Source: Didymella arachidicola (Eukaryota > Ascomycota > Dothideomycetes > Pleosporales > Didymellaceae). Taken from it: 64,000 bases of DNA. The stretch spans positions 682,001 through 746,000 of the forward strand of contig CM049995.1 of the NCBI GenBank assembly GCA_016630955.3. Direction: 5' to 3'. Below, in pieces: positions 33,729-45,015 of this stretch. The notes beneath the pieces are model-generated. The model searched no databases. It was not told the origin of the DNA and worked only from the letters and a program-made list of their open reading frames with translations. Positions within the stretch are counted from its first letter, which is position 1, and the number at the start of each line of letters is the position of its first letter. The position numbers were made by a program, and so were the translations under genes.

Positions 33729-36170
33729 TACAGAAGCGAGCTTTGATGTTTTTGTGTTCTTAGCACACAAACGACAATATACGCATACAGACTATAATAT
33801 ACGCACACAGTATAAGATACACGCGTAGAAACCCTGGCACATGGTGGGTTCAACATTTCGAAAATCATAATAATCAGGACAATTCGCAGGCAAGCGAAGC
33901 CAGAGGCAAGGGTATGCAGGATCTGGTATTACACCCCGCGACTCAAGACAAAGAGGACTCATATCATGAACACGATGACTTGTAGAGATACGATGAGTAT
34001 GTTGAAAGGCTTATGATGCACGTGGATGATCGAGCCAATCTACCCACCATGCACGAGGGACGTGTAACATCGAGTAGACCATAGACCTTGCGATATGACG
34101 CCAGACCTGGGCGTCGATGCAATCTCCAGAACTACTATCGGATCATAGAGCTTGTACAGTTCGTTTCTAATTCTTTCTTGTGGTTTTCGAGACTCGACTC
34201 TCCAGGTTAGCTTTTTTGCAACTAGACAGCTGAACAACTCTGGTGCTTATCCTCCAGGCAGCTTACGCTTTCCCGCGATAACGTCACTGAAATTTCCCCA
34301 AGACCGGCGTGCTGGTTTGAGAAGAAGCTAGTGCAACGCTCCACTTTTGCATGAAGTTGATATAGAAGTGGGCACGTTACAATCTCGGCCGGCGATCATG
34401 AGTAGTATGCAAGGAGTGGACTAACATCTTTAAGTGATAAGGTTCGAAGAGAAAATGTGAAGACGAAGAGTGCACAGAAGGATCGAGTTGTAAGCAGATA
34501 AAATCATATAGCAACTTCGTGAGGCAATGTGCAGCTAGCACCACCGCGCTGAGGTTATAAGGGAATCGAGTAAACTGAAGGAGTGGTTCGGCGTCTCGCA
34601 AGGACAGCCCGGTATACCTTTTGTAAGAAATCACCACATCGGTGCTCACTGATCAGGTCCCTCTCTTACTCTGAGCTCTTTGAGGATGTGGGCTTGAAGT
34701 CAAAGTGGGTCTTGAAGCCACCACCCTGAGATCACTCGTTGCTGGAGTAGGAGCTCTACTGGCCTCCAATCTGGCCTCGTCCATCTTACCCACTACCTGC
34801 ACCTTGACCCTTGTTACGGTCGCTACGACGTCCTGGGCTATGAACTTACAGCACACCACAAAGCTGTCCTCCGCCTTAACCCGTTTCGTTGCCGCTCTTG
34901 CTCTGCCGGCTCCTCGATCGTCGCCGTGTCATCCCTAGCCACTCGGCTGAGGCTTGCCACAATTTTGTCTGTCAGAAGCAGGAGGCTATGGACAACCGTG
35001 ACTTCCAGCTGTTTCGCTGTCGATCCAATAGTCTACAATCGTCGTTTCACTCCCATCGAGCGGAGTATCGTTCATGAGGCAGTAGCATCGATTGTCAGCT
35101 GCGATAACTCCTGAACGATACATTTTTTGCCATTTGAAGTAAGTGACCGTGAAGCTTGGTCGTAGCCTCATATTGGACCCTCGGTATCGTAGCATATAAT
35201 TGGCAGACCACATGGCTGTGCTCGGTCAGTCGGCGCTGTGAGGCCCTTATACTTCTCGCATTCCGCAGACAATTTCAGGCTCGCGGAACCCGGCAGCTAA
35301 GAGTGGTCTAAGGTGTTGAATCTGCTGTCGCTTGACGGACTGTTGATGAGATTTGCTACCAATCGTCGACAACGCAAGGCTGCGGCTTGGTCTTGCAGCG
35401 AGGTAGGCCAGGCACTTGATTATGGAGCGATGATACCTGAGACGCAAGTAAATAGAATTACTCATCCAATTACCAAAAAAACATTAAACGGGACAAATGC
35501 AGACGATAGCAAAAATTTTGGTCTCAAACTTGGCATTGCAACATGCATGAAAAACGCGGCTTCGCAGCGAGAGCTAATGAGATGTCACGTCGAGAATATC
35601 GAAGACATATACTTCAGGAACATTTCGTGAGTTGCCGAATGCCAAATGTACAAGACACGACTGAATACGACGTTGGTCGTCACTCGCGTCCGCCGCGTTC
35701 AAGTCTCCGAACTGACGTCGAGATCACCGGAGGCTTTTACGTCCTGGAGGACGAGCATGAATCATGTTTGTAACTCATCTACAGCTCCATGTGGCCATCG
35801 TAGCTGCCACAGGAAGCTGGGAAGAAGGAACGGAGACCGCGGCGGAGAAGATCGTCTATGATGCATCTAATTTATCTTACGAGCACGCCGGGTTACATGC
35901 ATGGCATTGTGAGCGTCGAAACTCGGAGGCCTGAAGGTAATATCTGTTCATAACATACAGTAGACTCGAGATGAGGACAATTGCAAGTTCAATCTGTGCT
36001 GTGCTTCGCTGGGCTTGGTTTTGTTTGATTATGGACCATTGCCCTGCATGCACTTAGCGCACTCTGTTTGGGAAGGCGGTAGAGTTAGCCGGCAGAAAAG
36101 TCGCCCTGCTGGAAAAGTTCGAGATTCGATGCGTGAGCCTCGCAACGCCGAACCACGATAACGCAAAACG
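33729..36170. other. 2.4 kb without a recognised gene
   Basis: Lies between the pogo pair and PUF6. AT-richer than its surroundings in parts; only short ORFs without motifs. The last 200 bp or so should contain the PUF6 promoter. Confidence 0.45.
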
Positions 36171-38440
36171 ATGGCCGGAATCAAGATAAAGACTGTGACA
36201 GGTGATGCGTCCGGCAAAGTAAAGAAGGAGAAGAAGGAGAAGAAGGAGAAGAAGTCCTCGAAGAGCGACTCGAAGCATGCTGTGAAGTCTGCGAAGCTGC
36301 CGAAGAAGAGCAAGAAGGTCGCCGATGACCTTGAGGAGTCGGACACTACTGAGCAGGAGAACGGCTTCAACGGATTCTCCGCGAATCCAGACGTCGAGAT
36401 GGCCGACAGCGACTCCGAAGAACAGCCCAAGGCGAAGACACAAAAGCGCAAGGCCGAGGACGAGCCCACAGAGAAGAAGAAGAAGTCCAAGTACGAGACA
36501 CCGACGGAGATCTCTTCCAAGCTCGCCGACATGCACGGTAAGCACATCCAACTGACATGTCTCTGTGCATCTTCTCATCCAATCATAGCCAACAACTCGC
36601 GCGAAGCACACCAGAAGCAGAAGGCTCTCGCAAAGGAGCGCAAGAATGCCAAGCCTAACGCCGACGTTATCGAGCGATCCAAGAAGCTGTGGGAGAAGCT
36701 GCGTTTGAAGTCGCACATTGAGAAGGATGAGAGGAAAGAGCTGGTGAAGGAACTGTTCGACATCATCACAGGCCGTGTCAAGGACTTCGTCTTCAAGCAC
36801 GACTCCGTACGTGTCATCCAGACTGCGATCAAGTACTCGACAATGGAACAGAGGAGGATGATCGCGCGCGAGCTCAAAGGCGAGTTCAAGGTGCTGTCCG
36901 AGGGCAAGTACTCAAAGTTTTTGATCGCCAAGCTCGTCGAGAAAGGGTAAGCATGCTGAGTGCGGGGCGCAAAGGCATGGACTGACAAATCTACAGCGAT
37001 CCCGAGATCCGCGATCTCATCATCACCGAGTTCTACGGACACGTCAAGCGCATGATCAACCACCCTGAGGCCGCATGGATTCTGGACGACATCTACAGGG
37101 CGGTCGCGACACCAGAACAGAAAAACCGTCTTCTGCGCGAATGGTATGGTGCAGAGTTCTCCATCAAGGGTCTTGGACCGGAAGGTACACAGAGCGCAGA
37201 CCTGGCACTCATTCTTGAGGAGTCGCCGGAAAAGAGGAAACCCATGCTGGGCTATCTGGAGAACCAGATCAACTCGCTCATCCAGAAGAAGCTTAATGGT
37301 TTCACCATGCTGCATGATGCAATGTTGCAGTACTTCCTAGTTTGCGAACCCGGAACAGAGCAGGTGAACGATTTCCTCGAACATCTGAAGCCTGACCCAA
37401 CGCTCAAGGAGGGAGAGGAGGCCGACAACGTCGACTTGATGAAGAATTTGGCCTTCACCAAGTCCGGTTCGCGACTTGTATCGCTCTGCTTCGCATACGG
37501 TACAGCAAAGGACCGCAAGCTGTTCCTACGACCATACAAGGACACGATTGAAGTCATGGCATTCGACCAGCACGCCCATCACGTTCTTCTGGCTGCTCTG
37601 GCTGTCACCGATGACACCAAGCTGTCTTCAAAGTCGATATACAGCGAGCTTCTGCCCGGCAATGATGCTCTTCCTGAGAAGGTTCTCAATCTCTGCAACG
37701 ACGCCCGCGCACGCACCGTACTACTCTACCCCTACGCTGCCGACGCAAAGTGGTTCCTCGACGACAATACCCGCGAGCGCCTCGCAGAGATCTACGCCAT
37801 CCGCCAGAAGACCTCGAAGAAAGACCCCAACACACGTCTCCAAGAAGTCACAAAGAGCATCGAGGCGCCTTTGCTCAACGCCATCACTGCGCGCGCAGCA
37901 GATTTCGCATCGTTCACATTTGGTCTGCAGTTCATGGGCGAGATCCTCGTCGGCGCACCCGAGATCGAGCCCACGACGCGCAAGGAGGCGCTTGCAGAGG
38001 TCGCGCGCCTCTCGCAGTCGATCCTCGATGCCTCTTTGCCAGCGAGCGCGGGTGACAACAAGGCCACCAGCCACGGCAAGAACATGCTGAAGACGCTGGT
38101 GCAGGGCGGCAAGTATGATCCCACGGCCAAGAAGGTCGTGCCTGTCACGCCCGCGCTCGGATTTGCAGATATGTTGTGGACAGAGATCAAGGGCAATGTT
38201 ATGGATTGGGCGACAGGCGAGGGATCGTTCGTTGTTGTTGCATTAACCGAGGCTGAGGGCTTCGAGAAGAAGAGCGAGGTCCTCAAGGCGCTCAAGAAGG
38301 ATAAGAAGAAGCTAGAGGCTGCTGCTGGGCCGGCAAAGAGCAAGGATGATGCGAAGGCGAAGAAGGGGAAGAAGGGTGATAAGAAGGATGACGCGCCGAG
38401 AGGGAATGCTGGTGCCAGGATCTTGCTCGAGAAGCTGTAG
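36171..38440 (+). CDS. PUF6: Pumilio-family nucleolar protein Puf6 (PUM3-like)
   Basis: Three exons: 36171-36537, 36589-36946 and 36997-38440; introns of 51 and 50 bp. Spliced length 722 aa. Puf6 binds RNA in the nucleolus, acts in 60S ribosomal subunit assembly, and in yeast also represses ASH1 mRNA. What is seen: a Lys/Glu-rich basic N-terminus (residues 1-120, KKEKKEKKEKK, SKKVADD, KRKAEDEPTEKKKK). Degenerate Puf repeats follow from about 170 (DFVFKHDSVRVIQTAIKYS; YSKFLIAKLVEKGD; HPEAAWILDDIY), and then the CPL-type C-terminal region (MAFDQHAHHVLLAALAVTDD; LLYPYAADAKWFLDDN). It ends in a second Lys-rich tail (KAKKGKKGDKK). The antisense strand has long open frames caused by its biased codon use; these are not genes. 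Convergent with the lipid phosphatase gene, 230 bp apart. Confidence 0.93.
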
Positions 38441-38670
38441 GTTTTGCTTCTTTAGCATCGGTGGAGTTAGTAGGGCAAAAGCATCGATTCATGATACCCA
38501 CTACTTTAACCTTCACTATGACGGTGATTGAATTGATCAGATATTGGTTTTTATGGAGTGCTATCATACCCTCTCGTATGGTAAGAACAGACTAATTAGC
38601 TCGCGATTAAGTGGTATACAACAAGTAAGTCTCAGAGTAAATCACAAATTCGTCGACTCGAGCGGGGAGC

Positions 38671-40155
38671 TCAAACAGCATGCGCGCCCCGGGTACGCGC
38701 GTCTCCAACGTGCGGCACATATATAGGCTCGTCTGATGTCGTAGCATCATTCCTCCTAATGCCATCCCTCCGCTCCATTTCGATGATGCCGTCTTGGCTT
38801 GTTGCCTCTGCTGGGTAGTGATGTCCACCGTCAACACCAGCACCGTTCTTTGATGTCTCGCTCTGGCCCTGGCGGCTCCATCCTTCGGTTCCGACATAGC
38901 TACCGACACCAACGCCGATTCCCCAGGCACGTCCGTAGCTCCTTGGTCCCCAGGCCCAGCCGGCTCCGCGTGTGACCGGAAGATGGTACCAGCGGAACGA
39001 GAACCATGCTGCCGTGATGCCGATGAAGCTGCCAAAGAGTAAGTCGAAACCAAAGTGCCTGAAGTCTGTGAAGCGAGTGCTTGCAATGTAGATTGCGCTT
39101 CCGACTGGTATCAGGATCAGAACAAGAGTGTAGACTGGTGGCGCGGCCGACTGATAGCGGATGGGTACCACGTTGTCGATCTCGTTGTCAGGAGATGAGA
39201 AGGCTGACTCTTCTTGCTTGTGAACAGGGAGAATCGAGCGTCCTGTCGAGGTTCGCTTCTTGAGGTTCGATGGTGTGACAGCGGAGGTATAAGCTGGGTT
39301 CGTGGAAAATTGGCGCGGCGCCAGGTACGGGATGGCGACAGAGAATTTGGACGCTAAGAACAGAGTCAGGTAAAGTAAACCTGCCCACGAAACTGAATGG
39401 TGTCAGTAGGTGCAAATGGAATTGAATGGCGCGTAAACGTACAGCTAGCGTGGCCACTGGGGAATGACTTGAAACCATCTTTCATGATGTCCGCGTCCGT
39501 GTTAGTACAGATAGCATCTGTCACCATGACCCACGCAGGGTTGAGATCGACTGCGGTGTTCTGTCCAACGTAGTTGGTGATGGCTGCAGTTCCAAGTCGA
39601 CCAAGATCTGGCCGGCAGCGGGAGAGAAGGTCGGGTCGCGGTTTTCCAAAAAGGAGCTTCATGCCCTGAGTGACCATGAACGCCGTTGCGAGCGATAACG
39701 CGAGTCCCATCCAGCCTGTGTTCCATTCCCAAAGCTTCCGCCTCCAGATGAGCGACTTCGGTGTGCCACGGCTGGCTGTTGGTCCTGGTACGAAGATGAT
39801 GCAAACGAGGAAGATGATTGCGGCGGGAATAATGAGAGAAACGACCACCAAGAGCCAGGTTGGGATCATCTCAGATTCCTGGTAAGGGTACGATATGTCG
39901 AGATTGACAAGGGAGAACGGCCGCTTGAAAGGCGTTAGGAACTCCCAGCCTCCACCAACGGCGGCAATAGCACTGCGCAATTGTCAGTCATGGTTCAGAC
40001 TTCATATTCGTGCAACTTGTAGCATGTGGTCAAAGATCCAGCGTGCGACAAGATGTGGGCACGCGACAGTTGACGTACATGATGCATAGCCAGTCGAAGA
40101 TGTACGACAGTATCAGCCGTACTGACGGCATGCTGAGGCTTCTGAGGTTCGGCAT
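38671..40155 (-). CDS. PAP2-family lipid phosphatase (diacylglycerol pyrophosphate/phosphatidate phosphatase type)
   Basis: Exons 40079-40155, 39443-39972 and 38671-39392; introns of 106 and 50 bp. Spliced length 442 aa; starts MPNLRSLSMPSV. Six or so membrane segments. All three PAP2 motifs are present: K-x6-RP (KLLFGKPRP, about residue 133), PSGH (FPSGHAS, about 195, split by the second intron just after it), and R-x5-H-x3-D (TRFTDFRHFGFD, about 306). The last has Thr where Ser is usual before the Arg. Enzymes of this type (yeast Dpp1/Lpp1) dephosphorylate phosphatidate, lysophosphatidate and diacylglycerol pyrophosphate at the vacuole or other endomembranes. The stretch between motifs 2 and 3 is longer than in yeast and hydrophilic. 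The C-terminal tail of about 100 residues is polar and probably cytosolic. Confidence 0.92.
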
Positions 40156-40976
40156 GACGGCAGAGCGTGCTGTGCAACGGTAACAAAGAAGGGTTTTGAG
40201 AAACTGAAAATGAAACGAGCGCGTAGAAGAGCCCAAGACGCTTAAAGAGATGAGCGCATAGGACTTGGCCAAGCGCAGCCAGGCTTGAAGGGCCGATCTC
40301 TGGTTACACTTGGTAGCAAAACAATTGTATGGTTGTCGTAGTTGCGAGGCGAAGTTGACGTGTCGCGCCTGCCGGATGGAGGAAGGTGATTACAAAAGTG
40401 TAAATTGGATGCGATGAGCTAGAATCAGGAAGGCGACATGACGAGGAACCAGGGATTAATGAAGAGCACACGACCGCCGCTAAGCACGCGTATTACGCTC
40501 GGCTGAGGCTGTGTCCCTAGGACCTCCGTGTGGTGATGGACGCCACTGGGCACGTCTCAGCTGCTAGCCGCCCTGACGGCGTTGCACGGGCGCAAGGAGA
40601 GCTGAGATCTGCGCCGTAGGGGCGTGGTTATTGAAACCCGTTTAGATCGTTTTCACAGCTGAGGGAGATGCAGTTGTTTACAGCGCAAGTTCATCAGCAA
40701 CTGTTGACGATCACCACCTAGACAAAAAAACTCGGACACTTTTGATGAGGTCAGCGGCTAAGACCTGAGCGAAACGATCAGCGACCGGCCCCAGGAAGCG
40801 AACCTCTCCGGCGATGGCGGGGAATGGCGCAGGAGCGAAAATCTCGGCGACGTCATTTTTTCAAAAGTTGAGCCCGGGCTTGTGAATGTACGAAGCACCG
40901 CCGCAGCCAGCAACACGGAGACCGAGTGCGAATACGCCATACCGAATCCATCCCATATTCAAAGTACACGAACAAC
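40156..40976. other. Divergent promoter region
   Basis: About 820 bp between two genes reading away from each other (lipid phosphatase and ankyrin protein). No ORF of note; probably holds both promoters. Confidence 0.5.
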
Positions 40977-41648
40977 ATGGGGCTCCCTACACCAACTATC
41001 GATCTTCTGCTCAACCTCATCGACACGCGCCCGCAGTCCATCCTGCAGACCCTCGAACAGCACCCTCAGCTCGCCTCAGCCCGCGATGCACACGGCTATT
41101 CGCTGGTTCACGCCGCCGCTTCGTACAGCCAGCTGAACGTCCTGCGCGAGCTGATTCAGAAGTACTCTGTAGACGTCAACATCATCGACGAGGATGGCGA
41201 AACCGCATTGTTTGCGACAGAAACCTTAGAGGTCGCAAAATGTCTAGTTGAGGAGCTGAGCGCGGATGTGAACAAAAAGAACAGCGAGGGCAAGACAGCC
41301 GAAGAGAAGATTGGCGAAGAGGAGGGTGAGGGCCACGAAGTGTATCAGTACCTGAGAAGTCGCAGGACAGGTGGTGAGCCCTTGGCCGCTGCAGTTGTAG
41401 AGAAGAATGGTGTACATCCTCCCCCGCCGCTGCCGAACGGTGTACAGATCAACATGGGCACAATGACAGAAGACGCTGCGGGAGAGGCACCAGACCCAGA
41501 GATTAGAAGGAGGATCGATGAGCTGGCGGCAAGAGAGGATTTCCAGACTCCAGAGGTGCAACAGCAGTTAAGAGAGCTTATTCAGGAGGTTGTTGGCGGC
41601 ATGGGCGCAGATCAAGAGGAGCGAAACGTTAGGCAGAGGACGGATTGA
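40977..41648 (+). CDS. Ankyrin-repeat protein, small
   Basis: Single exon of 223 aa from ATG 40977 (MGLPTPTIDLLLNLIDTRPQ). The open frame extends 51 bp further upstream, but only with non-ATG codons, so this is the first usable ATG. Two to three ankyrin repeats (about residues 30-115: 'ARDAHGYSLVHAAASYSQLN', 'DEDGETALFATETLEVAKCL', 'SADVNKKNSEGKTAEE') are followed by an acidic stretch. A predicted helical C-terminus follows (IRRRIDELAAREDFQTPEVQ, then QQLRELIQEVV). Size and layout resemble small cytosolic ankyrin chaperone-like proteins such as yeast Yar1, which escorts ribosomal protein uS3; that link is a guess from architecture only. No signal peptide. Confidence 0.82.
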   Translation: MGLPTPTIDLLLNLIDTRPQSILQTLEQHPQLASARDAHGYSLVHAAASYSQLNVLRELIQKYSVDVNIIDEDGETALFATETLEVAKCLVEELSADVNKKNSEGKTAEEKIGEEEGEGHEVYQYLRSRRTGGEPLAAAVVEKNGVHPPPPLPNGVQINMGTMTEDAAGEAPDPEIRRRIDELAAREDFQTPEVQQQLRELIQEVVGGMGADQEERNVRQRTD

Positions 41649-41937
41649 AAATTGAAGTCGGCAAGCATGATACTTCAGTCATACGTGCGTACTCTCTGGT
41701 AGAGTAGACCGTTACGAACACCCAGTTTGATTGTGCCGGACAACCTCTACAGGTCGACCCGGCAGGGTTGTTCGCTGAAGTCTAGGAATCGTAGACTTCG
41801 AGTAGCGCGGAATAGGGCATCGAAAGAAGCATGCACCAGCTGCACGGCACTGGCAAAAGCCGTTGGATTGCGGAGGGCGCCGGAAGGGATGTTGCCATCT
41901 CGAGATGAGATTGATCAATGCAAAATTGTACATCACT

Positions 41938-43228
41938 TCAAATAAGGTCAAATTTTCGCAAACACTTTGCGTCTGCCTCATGCTGGAGCCACTCCCCGTA
42001 CATCAGCCCATGGACAAACGCCTCTCCGATACGCTTGAAGCATTCGCCTTGACGACGAAAGACAACCGGGTGTCTGCACCCCTGAATGATGCAGAGGATG
42101 TCAGCCGCACGCGCTGGGACCAAACCTATCATTTCAACGGAGCAGACACAGAATCTTCTGTCTTGTATGAATACTGTATTAGCGATACCAGTAGTTGCGT
42201 CAGGATCAGGCGCCTTCTCGGGTGGTAACATGTGCAGCAGTAGCTGAGGAACGATATCTAACATGTCCATCTCATGTGCTGTCGAAGTTACAGCAGAAAT
42301 TGCACTTTGCGCTACAGCTTGAGGAGGCTGGTTGACAGCGCCAGATGCGTTAGAGCTGCAGGCATAATCGCAGCTCAGAAATTGGAAGATCTCGATGATA
42401 CGCCCTTCCTCGGTGCCGTTAAGCAGCGCAAGGAGTTGGTACCAGTTGACAAAGGCTGTGAACGCTGATTGTCGTTGGCTCGAGCTCTGAGTCATGTCTG
42501 CGACTCAGCATAGTACTCCCAGATGCTAGAGTGTCGCGACTTGAAAGCTTTCCACGGATAAAAACCTCTCGTTATCGTGGAAGCTGGAATGTGCTTCTCG
42601 TGAGCCAGATGCACAGAACAATGTGTCCTCTGCGCGCAGACGTGATAGGTTCACAGAAGTGCTATCTGGTTGCCTTCGCCAATCCGGTGCCTAAGTAGGT
42701 AAGCCCTGCATCTCCAGGGCTGTCTGGGTATCAACAATGATGTCCAGAGATTTGGTTACGGAGATGATGTACTTGGCCGTACTGATGAAGGCTTCACGCG
42801 CCGACAAGCCATAATCGATGCTGTATGGCGGACACTCAGATCCTAGTAATCCAATGAAAGCATAGACCTTATCTTTGGGATTGGTTGCAGCTAACTGTCT
42901 GTACTATATCAGAGTCCTCAGGAGGTCAAACGTAGTAGGAATACCGCCGAAGCCAGGATCTCCCGGATTGGAAGATATACTGTGTCTCATGAGTCGCTGC
43001 ACACCCTGGAATACCATTCCTGGCAGCTTTGCTACATCGATCCTGCGCTGGTCGATGATCTTTGAAAAGTGTAGGTGAGACCAGGGAAAGCGCGTTGATC
43101 CGCAGAAGACTGCGATGTTGTTGTCGAACATTGTTTCTTGAGACTACCCAAGTTCGACTCCAGTACTCTCGAGTGAGCATATTGTGTGTGCCTGCGATCC
43201 ATGCCTTGCGCGCTCGGGGAGGCAATGC
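41938..43228 (-). pseudogene. HET-domain (heterokaryon incompatibility) gene relic
   Basis: The frame from about 43131 down to 41938 reads as the C-terminal part of a HET protein: 'ATNPKDKVYAFIGLLG' (the usual DPRDKVYALLGL motif), 'SIDYGLSAREAFISTAKYI', 'GLPT*APDW' (usual LPSWxPDW), and the tail 'ARAADILCIIQGCRHPVVFR', then 'GEAFVHGLMYGEW'. It is broken by in-frame TAG at 42904-42906, TAG at 42691-42693 (Trp to stop), TAG at 42526-42528 and TGA at 42505-42507. Upstream, 'LTREYWSRTWVV' continues only after a 1-nt shift near 43135 (QETMFDNNIAVFCGS). The first half of the HET domain (the YxALSYxWG and WIDAxCINQ motifs) is absent. HET proteins trigger cell death after fusion of unlike strains. 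The only open piece is 41938-42495 (185 aa). Confidence 0.8.
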
Positions 43229-43418
43229 ACGAGCCTTAAATTAAACATCAGATCTTTGCTGATGACTTCATAGAGAGGCTTTGCGCTCCTTCCTTGCACT
43301 CTCGCCCTCATTCACGATCTGATTGTCTTTGGCGCGTCTAAGACTGCAACGCTCCTCTTAGCTACACTCCAACTACGGTCCTTCCTTCGCGTGCGTCTGC
43401 ACAATACCTGAGTCTACG

Positions 43419-44420
43419 ATGTTCAACGTTCCGACAAACTGCTCGGATATTCCGGAGTCTGTGCAGACTGATGCTGGAGTCGCGGGTGCTGGCGTAAGCC
43501 GCCTTTAACGAATTGCAATGGACATGCTGACAGGTTTGCAGACCTTGCTCTCTTTCATCATCACCAACTTCCTCTCCCTTTTCCTCAGCGCTATCATCAT
43601 TCTCCTAGGCCTGCGCAAGTCAACATCTGCGCCAGTATGCCGGAAGCTTCTACAGTCCTTCTCCGATCAGCAGATCATCACCGGTATTGGCATCCAATCG
43701 ATTGGCCTTGCGAAGATGAAGTATATGGTGCCATACCACTTCTTCATCATCTGGCTGCTGTCGCTTCTCTCTACCGCGACCAATCTCGCAACGCTACTTG
43801 CACTGGTCAACGACTTCAAGCGCGACTGGGTCCTACGATGGCTCAGGCAAGTTTTCATGCTTGTCAACTTGTTCCTCGGCATCCTATCCGGAATCTTCAT
43901 CCTTCAGTCAGTCATGAAAAATCTGGAGCCTCGCCTTCCGATTGCCTGCGTCTGGGAAGTAGAGAGTCGCGGCCATTCTTCCAATGCTGCGCTTAGTATC
44001 GCCGGAACCATTGCTGTCATCGCTGCTCAGGTCATCGTCTTCATATTGTCTACTTGGTACCTGCACAATCGCACGAATCCTGCCTGGCTCAAGTCTGTCC
44101 AAGTCGTGGGCTTATTCGCCCTGTTGGCCATGGGTGTCGGCGCTGCGGTCCGGGTGATCATGGAGTCACAGGCATTTGGCAATCCTCCGAAAGCGTTGAA
44201 CCTTCAAGGTCCGAGTGAGAAGTCCTGGAGCTATGGACAACTACTCCCACTCCTGCTTCTGATCATGCCCATCATCAGTACTATTGAGGTCATTAGAGGT
44301 GAGACAAGGATGCCACCCAGCAGAGTCGACGACGATACTGCGCCGCTGTTTGCCAACACAGATATGGAGTTTCAGCCGAACCCATTGATCGGCAGCTCCA
44401 AGAGTCTATTTCGGAAGTGA
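43419..44420 (+). CDS. Multi-pass membrane protein, unknown function
   Basis: Two exons, 43419-43493 and 43542-44420. The 48-bp intron (GTAAGC...GCTGACAGGTTTGCAG) uses the second AG, which keeps the frame. Spliced length 317 aa. A polar N-terminus (MFNVPTNCSDIPESVQTDAG) precedes about seven hydrophobic segments (roughly residues 26-46, 76-100, 113-132, 156-178, 191-212 and 238-256). The C-terminus is short and polar. This topology is common in uncharacterised fungal plasma-membrane proteins with several transmembrane helices; I do not recognise a named domain. Its 3' end is about 120 bp from the convergent broken MAPEG gene. Confidence 0.75.
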
Positions 44421-44543
44421 GCGAATTTCCTTGAAGATAAGGTTAGATGCTCTTCTTCCCGAGAATCCGCCAAAAGGAAGCTATGATATGATCTTACATG
44501 TACACGTCTCTCTCCTGTCGATGCAGTGAAGTCCAGGCTCGAA

Positions 44544-45015
44544 TTACGCACGACTTCCCATAGCCTGCGCAGCCTGAACGATCGTCTTAAAACACAATCC
44601 GACTCCCACATACCAGATCCCGTTCTCAGCAACGTTGGTCCTCTTGTTTCAGTGTTCGCATACACCGCCATATATGCAATCCTCACAACCAAGAACCACG
44701 CCGCAAAGCTTATCAACTCTTCTTTCCCAACGCCCGCCATATTGCCCAGCACAATCGCAGCTGTGAATAGGGGGAAGCATTCCCTGCTATTGGCGTGACA
44801 AGCCTCCAGGCGCTCGTACTTGGCGTATGTTTCTGACGGGAGACGCGCTTTGAGCTTGCCTTTAGGTCGCTGTTGCGCGGATTGCGATTGTCCCATGTGC
44901 TGATGCGGCCTTGAAAGGCAACGTTTATCGCCCAGCCGTGAGGGATCATGGCAAGGAAGAAGTAGGCGGGTATCGAGAGTATTGAGGGGTTATAGGTCTC
45001 GAGGAAGAACGCCAT
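44544..45015 (-). pseudogene. MAPEG-family membrane protein gene with two frameshifts
   Basis: Starts at ATG 45015 (MAFFLETYNPSILSIPAYFF). Three frames must be joined to read the family. The first runs to 'TWDNRNPRNSDLK'. The second carries 'LKARLPSETYAKYERLEACH' and 'ECFPLFTAAIVLGNMAGV', the MAPEG core with the usual NPR...R...NxxE/ECFP pattern. The third carries 'GIWYVGVGLCFKTIVQAAQA' and ends at a TAA (44544-44546). The shifts fall near 44859 and 44621, and in both cases adding one G to a G run (AAAGGC to AAAGGGC; ACGGGA to ACGGGGA) restores the frame. No splice sites fit. MAPEG proteins are small four-helix membrane proteins, often glutathione-linked. This is either a real pseudogene or two sequencing errors. 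Confidence 0.75.

Noticed and set aside
36029..36800. Two long minus-strand ORFs rich in Leu and Phe
   Set aside because: Antisense of the Lys-rich AAG repeats of PUF6, which read as CTT in reverse; not genes.
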